NCBI GenBank assembly: GCA_021792255.1
Contig: JAJYUZ010000001.1
Location: forward strand, 62,001-126,000
Origin: Thermoplasmata archaeon
GTDB lineage: Archaea > Thermoplasmatota > Thermoplasmata > Thermoplasmatales > GCA-001856825
Direction: 5' to 3'
Length of the DNA: 64,000 nt
Positions 9,419-17,348 of the stretch are shown here, one piece after another. A program made the translations under genes and the position numbers. Under the pieces are notes generated by a model. That model saw only the letters and a list, made by a program, of their open reading frames with translations. It was not told where the DNA came from and searched no databases. Numbering within the stretch: the stretch's first letter is position 1; each line of letters begins with the position of its first letter.

Positions 9419-11008
9419 GTGCCTCACTATCCCGATACTGATGAAGTCGATCGGTCACATTTCTATTCTGCTCCTGGCCTGAGAATTGTGAGCAGCGACT
9501 CAGAATTAGAGACAATAGAGTCGTACTCCATCAATAGGTTTGACAAGGTGAAAATACTCCGAGACCTCAAATCGGGGAGAATGCTCTATTTTGTCACTTC
9601 ACCAGGCATTAGCGAAGACGAGACAAGGACTCTTGGAAACATCAAGAAGTCTTTCACTAAATCATTAAAAGATGAACCAGACATACTGCCTTACGTGGAC
9701 AGGAAGAAGTACCTGAATGAACGAGTCTCTTCGTACATTCTGGAAAATCACTTGAGTTACGACGAAGACACCTTGAATTACCTACAACACATCGTCCAAA
9801 GAGATTATCTAGGCTACGGAAAGATAGACGCGATTATGAATGACGCAAACGTCGAGGACATATCGTGTGATGGCGCTGGAATTCCAATTTATGTCTACCA
9901 TAAGAAATACCGAAATCTCAGAACCAATTTGACCTTTGAAGATGACAGAGAGCTGAATAATTTCATAGTTCTTCTTTCCCAGAAGGGAAATAAACAGATA
10001 TCTGTTTCCGACCCTATCCTCGATGCATCGACCCCCGAAGGTAACAGAATCAACGCGACGTTTGGGAAAGAGGTCACTGCAAAGGGAGGAACGTTCACAA
10101 TTCGTCTCTTCAAGAAAGTACCCTTGACGCCAGTCGACCTAGTCTTGCTCAAAACTGCCAGTCCCGAACTGATGGCTTATTTGTGGATGGCAACAGAGAG
10201 CGGCAAGAATCTGATTGTTCTGGGAGGAACGGGGGTGGGTAAAACGTCGACTCTAAACGCGGTCTCTATATTCCTTCCTTCTAATTCCAAGATAGTCAGC
10301 ATCGAGGACACAAGTGAGATAAACATACCTCACAAAAATTGGATTTCTGCGATCACCAGAAGTGGGGTGGGCGAAGGAAGGTTCGTCACTGGCAGGTCTG
10401 CCGGAGAGATTGATATGTTTGATCTGCTAATGAGTGCACTCAGACAACGCCCAGATTACATGATTGTGGGAGAGATCAGAGGAAAGGAGGCGTACAACCT
10501 GTTTCAGGCTATGTCTATGGGCCAGACAACTCTGACAACCATGCACGCGGAATCTATTGATAACATGATTACGAGACTGGAAAATCATCCACTAAACATT
10601 CCGAGAACGATGTTTACCTCTATAAACTGCGTCGTGTTGCAATCACAGGTCAAGATCAATGGACGACTTGAAAGAAGAATTACAGAAGTATCTGAGATTG
10701 TTAGGCTAGATCCAGAATCTAATGAACTGACCTTTAACACTATTTTTTACTGGGATTCATCCAGCGACAAAATTGTGTTTTCGGGTAAATCAGAAATACT
10801 TACTGAAAAGATTGAAAGCAATGGTCCAGACCAGGAAGAATACAAAGAGTTTAACAGTAGAACAAAACTCATAAAATATCTATCAGAAATGAAAGTCACG
10901 GACTACAAAGAGATGTGGAACTACCTTAGGAAGTATTCGAAAGACCCAACAGGACTTTATTCTGAGATAGAAAGCGCAGTCGAGGAAAGGAGGAAGTCTG
11001 GTGAGTAA
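9419..11008 (+). CDS. Type II/IV secretion ATPase, TadA/VirB11/FlaI-like (copy 1)
   Basis: The protein has 529 residues with a GTG start. An N-terminal domain of about 200 residues precedes a GspE-type motor. The Walker A is GGTGVGKTST at about residue 270, the Asp box is SIEDTSEI, the Walker B-like segment is RPDYMIVGEIRG, and the His box ends in TTMHAES. Such hexameric ATPases power assembly of type IV pili, archaella or Tad pili on the cytoplasmic face. It is the first gene of a five-gene operon and overlaps the next gene by 8 bases. A second ATPase of the same length lies three genes downstream. Confidence 0.9.
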   Translation: MPHYPDTDEVDRSHFYSAPGLRIVSSDSELETIESYSINRFDKVKILRDLKSGRMLYFVTSPGISEDETRTLGNIKKSFTKSLKDEPDILPYVDRKKYLNERVSSYILENHLSYDEDTLNYLQHIVQRDYLGYGKIDAIMNDANVEDISCDGAGIPIYVYHKKYRNLRTNLTFEDDRELNNFIVLLSQKGNKQISVSDPILDASTPEGNRINATFGKEVTAKGGTFTIRLFKKVPLTPVDLVLLKTASPELMAYLWMATESGKNLIVLGGTGVGKTSTLNAVSIFLPSNSKIVSIEDTSEINIPHKNWISAITRSGVGEGRFVTGRSAGEIDMFDLLMSALRQRPDYMIVGEIRGKEAYNLFQAMSMGQTTLTTMHAESIDNMITRLENHPLNIPRTMFTSINCVVLQSQVKINGRLERRITEVSEIVRLDPESNELTFNTIFYWDSSSDKIVFSGKSEILTEKIESNGPDQEEYKEFNSRTKLIKYLSEMKVTDYKEMWNYLRKYSKDPTGLYSEIESAVEERRKSGE

Positions 11009-11939
11009 ACGGACAGCACAATCAGATTCCACCTCAAAGGTCGATGAAAATTATGCTTCTGAGAACAGTGCAGTTAATAGTTTCTTTAGGGTTTCTTACG
11101 GACTTTTTGCTCTATTTATTGGGGGAACGAAATCTGACTTTCTCAGTAGCATACAACTAAATTTGGACAAAGCGGAGATCGATATATCTTCAGAAGTATA
11201 CCTAAGCGGAGTTTACTTTGCTAGTATGCTTGTGGGAATTGTACTGGTTGCTTTGACATTGGGAGAATACCTCAACAGGGGTCCATATAACTTCGTCTCG
11301 ATTCTGATTCCTGTTTCAGTCGTTCTAACTCTAGGCGTCGGTTTCTTCCTTCCAGGAATCAAGTCATCATCTAGAGGTAAAAAAATCGATGAGAATCTTG
11401 GTTCCGCATTCTCCTTCATCTCAGCAATGTCGAGTGCAGACGTACCGATCAATGCTATAATGCTAAAACTGTCCAAAATGAAGGAGTACGGTGAAGTCAG
11501 CAGGGAAGCCTTAAAGATAGCAAGCCGTACAGAGATCCTTGGTACAGACATTTTTACAGCAATGCAGCAGGTTGCGAAAAGTAGCGCATCAATAGAGTGG
11601 CAAAAATTCCTACAAGGTGCGGTGGCTACTTCCACAGCCGGGGCCAGGTTAAAACCATACTTTGTAGGAAAGGCCACGGAATATCAGAGCAGGTTGAGAA
11701 TATCTCTAAAGAAGAACGCTGAAAGCGTGTCGGTATTTGCCGAGACGTACGTGACGGTCGGGGTTGCCTTCCCACTGTTTCTTATCGTCATTCTTGCGGT
11801 GATGTCAGTGATTGCAAGGACAGCAAGTGGAGCGACAATCTCTTTTCTTTTACTCTTCTCTTTCATCGTTTTGCCAGTCATGATTGTCACTTTTATCCTG
11901 CTGATTTCAAGCGTCAACAAGGAGGTCCAGATCTCTTGA
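11001..11939 (+). CDS. Type II secretion/pilus platform protein, TadB/TadC/FlaJ half (copy 1)
   Basis: The protein has 312 residues, a GTG start and a strong upstream AAAGGAGGAAG. Hydrophobic segments lie near residues 68-85, 93-115, 251-275 and 280-303. Between the two pairs is the cytoplasmic T2SF (GspF) helical domain (GSAFSFISAMSSADVPINAI and following). Archaeal FlaJ-type platform proteins usually carry two T2SF domains in one chain of about 550 residues. Here each of two consecutive genes supplies one domain. It should sit in the membrane and couple the ATPase to filament assembly. It overlaps both neighbours by a few bases. Confidence 0.8.
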   Translation: MSKRTAQSDSTSKVDENYASENSAVNSFFRVSYGLFALFIGGTKSDFLSSIQLNLDKAEIDISSEVYLSGVYFASMLVGIVLVALTLGEYLNRGPYNFVSILIPVSVVLTLGVGFFLPGIKSSSRGKKIDENLGSAFSFISAMSSADVPINAIMLKLSKMKEYGEVSREALKIASRTEILGTDIFTAMQQVAKSSASIEWQKFLQGAVATSTAGARLKPYFVGKATEYQSRLRISLKKNAESVSVFAETYVTVGVAFPLFLIVILAVMSVIARTASGATISFLLLFSFIVLPVMIVTFILLISSVNKEVQIS

Positions 11940-12769
11940 ACAGACTGTCTTTGCTCGGGATCTCCTCCGGAGCTGTTTCCATTTTCTTTTCGCTTTACCT
12001 GTTTACAGTCAGCCCAAATAATCCTACATTAATTTTCGATTTTTTGGTCCTAGGTATCTTTCTTGCGCTCGCTCCCGCAGGAATCGTGGATATATTGCGA
12101 ACGAGAAAACAGAGGGCAATAGAAGGTGTACTTCCAGACTTCCTGAGGGACGTTGCCGAGGCCTCAAAATTTGGAACAAATCTTGCGGATTCGATCAAGA
12201 TAGCGTCAGAAGGACAGTATGGGGTCCTCAGTGGTGAGATCAAGAAGATCACTGCCCAAATAAAATGGGGGGTATCTGTTGATGAAGCGCTGAGGGGGTT
12301 TGCAGAGAGAAATAAATCTGCATTCACCGTAAGACTGATAAGCACTGTCATAGAATCGAACAGATCAGGAGGTAACGTGTCTGAAGTTCTCAATATTATA
12401 GCAGATAACTCCAAGGAGACTCAACTTCTTGCAAAAGAGAAATACTCTCAGCTAAATAGCTACGTAATAATTCTCCTGATAGCTTATGCAGTGTTTCTGC
12501 TCACCATACTCATACTTGATCAGCAGTTCTTTCCAGTTATGTCGAGACAAATAAGTTCTGGAAGTTCGATATCGTCCATCAGTTACCTAAACTATAGCGC
12601 AATCCCATTAATCAAAGAGATATTCACGGGAGTAGTGATACTTCAGGGAATAGGAAGTGGGTTGATGTCTGGAGTTCTTTTCGATGGGAGGTACCAGAGC
12701 GGATTCTTGTATGCCGCTGTTCTGATCGCCATCGGATACCTCACCGTTCTCCTATTTGGAGGAGTTTGA
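11936..12769 (+). CDS. Type II secretion/pilus platform protein, TadC/FlaJ half (copy 2)
   Basis: The protein has 277 residues with a TTG start preceded by AAGGAGG. The topology matches the previous gene, with two N-terminal membrane helices (residues 5-22 and 30-50), a cytoplasmic T2SF domain (LPDFLRDVAEASKFGTNLAD... with NRSGGNVSEVLNIIADN), and further C-terminal helices. The segment ESNRSGGNVSEVL is the recognisable TadC/GspF region. It probably forms a heterodimeric platform with its upstream neighbour. It overlaps that neighbour by 4 bases and abuts the second ATPase. Confidence 0.82.
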   Translation: MNRLSLLGISSGAVSIFFSLYLFTVSPNNPTLIFDFLVLGIFLALAPAGIVDILRTRKQRAIEGVLPDFLRDVAEASKFGTNLADSIKIASEGQYGVLSGEIKKITAQIKWGVSVDEALRGFAERNKSAFTVRLISTVIESNRSGGNVSEVLNIIADNSKETQLLAKEKYSQLNSYVIILLIAYAVFLLTILILDQQFFPVMSRQISSGSSISSISYLNYSAIPLIKEIFTGVVILQGIGSGLMSGVLFDGRYQSGFLYAAVLIAIGYLTVLLFGGV

Positions 12770-12771
12770 AA

Positions 12772-14361
12772 ATGTCAAAAGACTCCATTCCTTATATAAA
12801 ACGCGATCCCCCTGGATTTAATAGCAGATTTACGGGCAAGGATCTGTGCAGTGACATGACCATGGGCACAGACCAGCAACTGGTTTATGACTACGAAGTA
12901 GAACCCCCCTTTGGTTCCGTTCAAATTGTCCTCGATAAAGGAAATGGCACTTATTTTTACAAAGTTAAGGAGCCAATTTTGAGTGCAAACTCCAGATCAT
13001 TTTCAGAAGAGGCTAGACGGAATTTTGTCGCATCAATCTCATCGTATTCACCGAGGAAGGATGACAGAATTAGAACACTCAGAACATTCCTCAGAGAATT
13101 TGCTGGTAAGACAAAAGCGGGTTTATCGGAGCTAGAGCTTGAAAAGGTCTTTTATTTTCTCTACAGAGAATTCGAAGGATACGGGCCCATAGAAGTACCC
13201 CTGCTGGACGACAATATTGAAGATATTTCGTGCGTAGGTCCTAATGCTCCACTGTACGTGGTCCACAGAAAATTTGGATCTGTAGTTTCTAACATAATTT
13301 TTGAGAGAGATAGCGATGTGGATGACTTCGTCAGAAATTTGGTACAACGCTCCGGGAAACACATATCGATTGCTGTCCCGATGGTAGATTGTTCTCTCCC
13401 GACTGGAGCCAGACTTCAAGCTACTCTTGGCAGGGAAATCACAAAAAATGGATCTTCCTTCACAATCAGACGGTTCAGGGATGATCCCCTCACTCCCACA
13501 GATCTTGTCGATCTTGGAACAATGAATGTAGACATTGCCGTATATCTCTGGCTAGCCATCGAGAAAGGGGAAAACATGTTCATATTAGGTGGTACTGCGT
13601 CCGGAAAAACTACCACACTGAATTCCATTCTCCTGTTCGTGCCATTGGACAAGAAGGTGGTAAGCATTGAAGACACAAAAGAACTCAACATTCCTCATGA
13701 GAACTGGGTCCAGACACTGACGAGACAGGGAACTGGAGATGTGAATGCCGCAACAAGGAAAAGGGTCGGAGAACTAGATATGTTCGATCTCCTTGTGAAC
13801 AGTCTCAGGCAGAGGCCAGACTACATAATTGTTGGAGAGGTACGAGGACGAGAGGCATACACCGTCTTTCAGTCGATGGCTACCGGCCAAACGGTCATCA
13901 GCACCTTTCACTCAAACGATGTGGCTTCTTTCGTTCATAGACTGGAAGGCGAACCTCTAAGCATACCAAGATCAATGATTACATCCCTCAATATCGTGGT
14001 ACTTCTTGCTCAAAGCAAAGTTGGGGAAAACACGATCAGAAGAATAAAGAAGGTTGTCGAGATAGTCGGCATCGAGAAGGCATCAAACGAAGTCGTCACG
14101 AACACGGTCTTTGAATGGGATCCTGGTTCTGACAAATTCATTTTTACAGGCCACTCTTACTTTCAGGAAAGAATGATGAAAGAAGAGAACAAGACCCTCG
14201 AACATTTAAATGATGAAATAAACAAGAGAAAGGAGATGCTGGAGGATCTGAGACGACAACGAAGGATAGGGGCTACAGAATTCTCCGAAAAAATCAACAA
14301 ATTTCTGGAAGATTCCGGTCGCGTTTCAGAACATGGAAGCAATGAACGGAGTGTCGATTAA
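12772..14361 (+). CDS. Type II/IV secretion ATPase, TadA/VirB11/FlaI-like (copy 2) with coiled-coil tail
   Basis: The track starts at TTG 12766, but the ATG at 12772 has better spacing from the GGAGGAG at 12758-12764, giving 529 residues. The Walker A is GGTASGKTTT, the Asp box is SIEDTKEL, the Walker B-like segment is RPDYIIVGEVRG, and the His box is STFHSND. It is clearly homologous to the ATPase at 9419 over most of its length. The last 65 residues are rich in Lys, Glu and Arg and look coiled-coil. The two ATPases could be extension and retraction motors, or two motors for two filaments. That is inference. Confidence 0.9.
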   Translation: MSKDSIPYIKRDPPGFNSRFTGKDLCSDMTMGTDQQLVYDYEVEPPFGSVQIVLDKGNGTYFYKVKEPILSANSRSFSEEARRNFVASISSYSPRKDDRIRTLRTFLREFAGKTKAGLSELELEKVFYFLYREFEGYGPIEVPLLDDNIEDISCVGPNAPLYVVHRKFGSVVSNIIFERDSDVDDFVRNLVQRSGKHISIAVPMVDCSLPTGARLQATLGREITKNGSSFTIRRFRDDPLTPTDLVDLGTMNVDIAVYLWLAIEKGENMFILGGTASGKTTTLNSILLFVPLDKKVVSIEDTKELNIPHENWVQTLTRQGTGDVNAATRKRVGELDMFDLLVNSLRQRPDYIIVGEVRGREAYTVFQSMATGQTVISTFHSNDVASFVHRLEGEPLSIPRSMITSLNIVVLLAQSKVGENTIRRIKKVVEIVGIEKASNEVVTNTVFEWDPGSDKFIFTGHSYFQERMMKEENKTLEHLNDEINKRKEMLEDLRRQRRIGATEFSEKINKFLEDSGRVSEHGSNERSVD

Positions 14362-15211
14362 TACGAAGGGAGTAAAGTACGAGGAGGAAGGAGTTGCAAC
14401 AGCCGTAGGGGCAATATTCGCCATCCTAATTTTTATTTTCCTTCTCAGCCTCTTCATCACAAGTTACGTACCGGCAGAAATGACCGCGTACGAGGAACAG
14501 TACTCCTCAGGAGTTACTAATGACATGATGCAGTTCATAAGCACGGTAAGTCTGTTAACCGTCAACTATCAACAGGGTGAGAGTGCTTCGGTGACCTTTG
14601 ATCTTCAATCCAACTATATACCCCTATTCACCTCACCGACAATGGGTGAATTGAGTCTTACTTCATCGGCCCCGGGAACTGACGGCTATCTCTCTGTGAG
14701 CAATTCTACAGTTACAGTGCACTCGGGGGGTTGTCTATCTTTATTGACCAACAATAGGTACTTCGTGGACGAATCACTTTATTTTGAACTCTCTACATTG
14801 CTGTATGAGCAAAGGGATAGCAGTCCACTAATAAATACAACTCTTCAGTCAAGTCTCATTCGAGTCGAACCCTCCACAAATGGCTCCATCAACCTTTCAA
14901 TGAGTCTGATCAACATTACTGGTGGACCTATCACACTGTCTTCGGGATCACCTTTTGCCCTTTCCGTTACTGCACTGTCGAAGGATTATTATCAACTGAG
15001 CGGCAATCTTACTTTAACATATTATTCTTCATTTGGTTTTCAAATTTATAAATCCCTGTCAGAAAGTCTAACAAACATAAATGGAATCAGCATTGGTTAC
15101 GTAAACGAGGGCAATGGGTACGGAACTGTAGACATCAGCTCCTCCGCTACTCCAATAATTCTCAACGTAACGGAAATGACTATCCTTGTCGGTGACAGCA
15201 TTTCTTCCTAG
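14333..15211 (+). CDS. Pilin-like single-span surface protein
   Basis: The protein has 292 residues. After a short polar N-terminus comes EEEGVATAVGAIFAILIFIF, a type IV pilin-like hydrophobic helix preceded by charged residues and a Gly. A long Ser/Thr/Asn-rich, Cys-poor, beta-rich ectodomain follows, with several N-glycosylation sequons (NST, NTT, NLS, NIT). The position at the end of the ATPase/platform operon, overlapping the ATPase gene by 29 bases, argues that it is the exported substrate or a filament/anchor subunit. It is larger than typical pilins and resembles the pilin-like anchored proteins found in other archaea. Cleavage by prepilin peptidase after the Gly is possible but unproven. 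Confidence 0.7.
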   Translation: MEAMNGVSINTKGVKYEEEGVATAVGAIFAILIFIFLLSLFITSYVPAEMTAYEEQYSSGVTNDMMQFISTVSLLTVNYQQGESASVTFDLQSNYIPLFTSPTMGELSLTSSAPGTDGYLSVSNSTVTVHSGGCLSLLTNNRYFVDESLYFELSTLLYEQRDSSPLINTTLQSSLIRVEPSTNGSINLSMSLINITGGPITLSSGSPFALSVTALSKDYYQLSGNLTLTYYSSFGFQIYKSLSESLTNINGISIGYVNEGNGYGTVDISSSATPIILNVTEMTILVGDSISS

Positions 15212-15257
15212 CTATGTCTTGGCCAAAGACTGGAGAGCTCAGCGAAGGTGTGAAAAA

Positions 15258-15842
15258 TCACATTATGTAAGATACCGTATCAGAATCGAAATTCTCTACG
15301 ATCTTAAGATTCTCTCCGTTTCCACTAGGAGCATTTGCTAGGAACGGGTACACCTGCCAAGGATCTCTTGTTCCCAGTTCATATGCAGGATGACCACCTT
15401 CGAAAATTGTAGCACATATTCTTGCGACAGTTGCCCTGGCCTTATACTCGTCCAAAATACCTAAAGAGTGAAGATATTCGTGCATCAGTATTACGAACAC
15501 GAATGAATTGACCTCTTCTCTGGGTCGGTTAGCGTGCTTCAGAGCATCGAGAAGATTTCTGTTCATTACGATGTAATTCCCACCAACCTCCCAAAACGCT
15601 CCTAGCTGCGCTGGCAAGTTGGCAAGGGCCAGCCCAATTCCTACTCTTTCTCTACCCAGAACAGATTTCACAGTCTTTCTTACTAATGAAAAAATAGTGT
15701 TGTAGTCCGTGCTCGAGTTGTTCCCCCCAAATATCCCTGCAAGTCTGGATGGAATGTTTAACTCTTTCCGAATAACAGGGTTTAACAAAATAGGCCCCAT
15801 ATTCACCTCGGCAGTCTTGTCCAGTTCAGACGAAAATTTCAT
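15258..15842 (-). CDS. Putative zinc metallopeptidase (HExxH)
   Basis: The protein has 194 residues. The motif MHEYLHSLGILDEY around residue 126 has the HExxH arrangement (HEYLH) of zincin peptidases, followed by a Gly and an acidic residue that could be a further ligand. There is no signal peptide, so it should be cytoplasmic. The archaemetzincin C-terminal cysteine pattern is absent. The substrate is unknown. It lies convergent to the pilin-like gene, 46 bases away, and divergent from the molybdenum hydroxylase operon. Confidence 0.65.
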   Translation of the reverse strand: MKFSSELDKTAEVNMGPILLNPVIRKELNIPSRLAGIFGGNNSSTDYNTIFSLVRKTVKSVLGRERVGIGLALANLPAQLGAFWEVGGNYIVMNRNLLDALKHANRPREEVNSFVFVILMHEYLHSLGILDEYKARATVARICATIFEGGHPAYELGTRDPWQVYPFLANAPSGNGENLKIVENFDSDTVSYIM

Positions 15843-15939
15843 TAAAATATGAATTATCTCTTCTACATAAATTCTTCGTAGTACGGTTGCCGGAGAGAAT
15901 GTTCAAGAGGTCAATCAGCCATTTACAGGGCTTATTAAT

Positions 15940-15948
15940 TTTTAAATA
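15940..15948 (+). promoter_or_regulatory. TATA box of the molybdenum hydroxylase operon
   Basis: TTTTAAATA is centred about 25 bases before the GTG start of the FAD subunit gene, so a leaderless transcript is inferred. Confidence 0.55.
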
Positions 15949-15968
15949 CAAAATTCGACTCAACACAG

Positions 15969-16841
15969 GTGCACCCATCATCATTCGAATATTTTGCTCC
16001 AGCAAGAATGGAGGAAGCGCTGAGTCTCCTTTCAAAGCACAGCGGAGAGGCAAAGATTATGGCAGGAGGTCAGAGCTTGATACCGTTGTTGAAACTGAGA
16101 ATAGCATCTTTTCCCTACGTTGTGGACATTTCAAGAATAGAGGGTATGGACCAAATAAAGGAAGAACGAGGTTTTCTGGAAATTGGTGCTCTCACCAAGA
16201 TCAGCGAACTTGAAGACAGCAATATAATCAAAGATAAATACCAAATTTTGCACGAAGCAGCAACTCAAATTGCTGATCCCTTGGTAAGGAACAGGGGGAC
16301 TGTTGGAGGAAACATTTCGCACGCGGATCCATCAAACGACATACCCGCTGTAGTTATTGCTATGAAGGCAAAGTTGGAAGTCATCGGAAGGAAAGAAAAA
16401 AGGACATTAAATGCCGACTCGTTCATCACCGATTCATTCAGTACTGCACTCGAGGAAGGAGAAATACTCAGCAAGATACTGATTCCGATTCCTGACACCA
16501 GATCTGGAGGGTGTTATATTAAACAAAAGAAAAGCGCCGGTGATTTCTCTATTGCAGCAATTGCTGTCCAAATGACGCTTGGTGATGACTACAAAGTCCG
16601 GAGCGCGGGTATAGGGCTTACGTCTGTCGCCCCTAAACCAACCAGGGCAGTCAAGGCCGAGCAATACATCGAAGGCAAGAGAGTCGACAACTCGGTGGCA
16701 AAGGAGATATCTAAAATTGTTGTTTCGGAATCCGACCCTTCGACTGATTTCTACGGGACTGCAGAATTCAAGAAGAAGATTCTCGGTAGAATAGCGGAAG
16801 ATGCAATCAACCTGTCGTACGAACGGGCTATGGTGAAATAG
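15969..16841 (+). CDS. Molybdenum hydroxylase, FAD-binding medium subunit (CoxM/CutB-like)
   Basis: The protein has 290 residues with a GTG start. The FAD-binding fold shows AGGQSLIPLLKLR near residue 34 and RNRGTVGGNISHADPSND near residue 105, both diagnostic of the medium subunit of CO dehydrogenase, xanthine dehydrogenase and glyceraldehyde oxidoreductase. It passes electrons from the Fe-S subunit to the final acceptor. It is the first gene of a three-gene operon (medium, small, large). The stop codon directly abuts the ATG of the small subunit. Confidence 0.92.
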   Translation: MHPSSFEYFAPARMEEALSLLSKHSGEAKIMAGGQSLIPLLKLRIASFPYVVDISRIEGMDQIKEERGFLEIGALTKISELEDSNIIKDKYQILHEAATQIADPLVRNRGTVGGNISHADPSNDIPAVVIAMKAKLEVIGRKEKRTLNADSFITDSFSTALEEGEILSKILIPIPDTRSGGCYIKQKKSAGDFSIAAIAVQMTLGDDYKVRSAGIGLTSVAPKPTRAVKAEQYIEGKRVDNSVAKEISKIVVSESDPSTDFYGTAEFKKKILGRIAEDAINLSYERAMVK

Positions 16842-17348
16842 ATGAGCACGACTAAAATAAAAACAAGAATAAATGGAAAGCAGATAGAATCGGAGGTCGA
16901 ACCTAGGAAATTGCTAGTCCATTTCCTTAGGGAAGATTTAGGTCTGACTGGAACTCACATCGGTTGTGATACATCAAATTGTGGAGCATGCACTGTACTC
17001 GTCGACGGAAAGGCTATCAAGTCATGCACGATGCTGGCAGTCCAGGCCGATGGAAAAGAAGTCACTTCTATAGAAGGAATTTCCAAGGATGACGAACTTC
17101 ATCCACTGCAAAAGGCATTTTTGGAGAAGCACGGACTGCAGTGCGGATACTGTACATCCGGAATGATACTCACTTCACTCTGGCTGTTAAGGAAGAACAA
17201 AAATCCAACGGAAGAGGAAATCCGAAAGAGCTTATCAGGAAACCTGTGTCGATGCACCGGCTACCAGAGGATTGTCGAGTCCGTCATGTATGGAGCACAG
17301 CTAATGATAGAAAAGGAAGCAGAGGAACACGAAATGGTGATGAGATGA
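16842..17348 (+). CDS. Molybdenum hydroxylase, [2Fe-2S] small subunit (CoxS/CutC-like)
   Basis: The protein has 168 residues, a normal length. The plant-ferredoxin-type cluster is GCDTSNCGACTVLVDGKAIKSC, and the second, alpha-helical cluster is CGYCTSGM with NLCRCTGYQRIV. All eight cysteines are present. The subunit relays electrons from the molybdopterin centre to FAD. It is translationally coupled to the large subunit by an ATGA overlap (17345-17348), which fixes that start. Confidence 0.95.
   Translation: MSTTKIKTRINGKQIESEVEPRKLLVHFLREDLGLTGTHIGCDTSNCGACTVLVDGKAIKSCTMLAVQADGKEVTSIEGISKDDELHPLQKAFLEKHGLQCGYCTSGMILTSLWLLRKNKNPTEEEIRKSLSGNLCRCTGYQRIVESVMYGAQLMIEKEAEEHEMVMR

Noticed and set aside
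11213-12414. Long antisense ORFs (154 and 139 residues) in the pilus cluster
   Set aside because: Both are antisense to the T2SF proteins and show no domain. The sense frames have clear family motifs and translational coupling.
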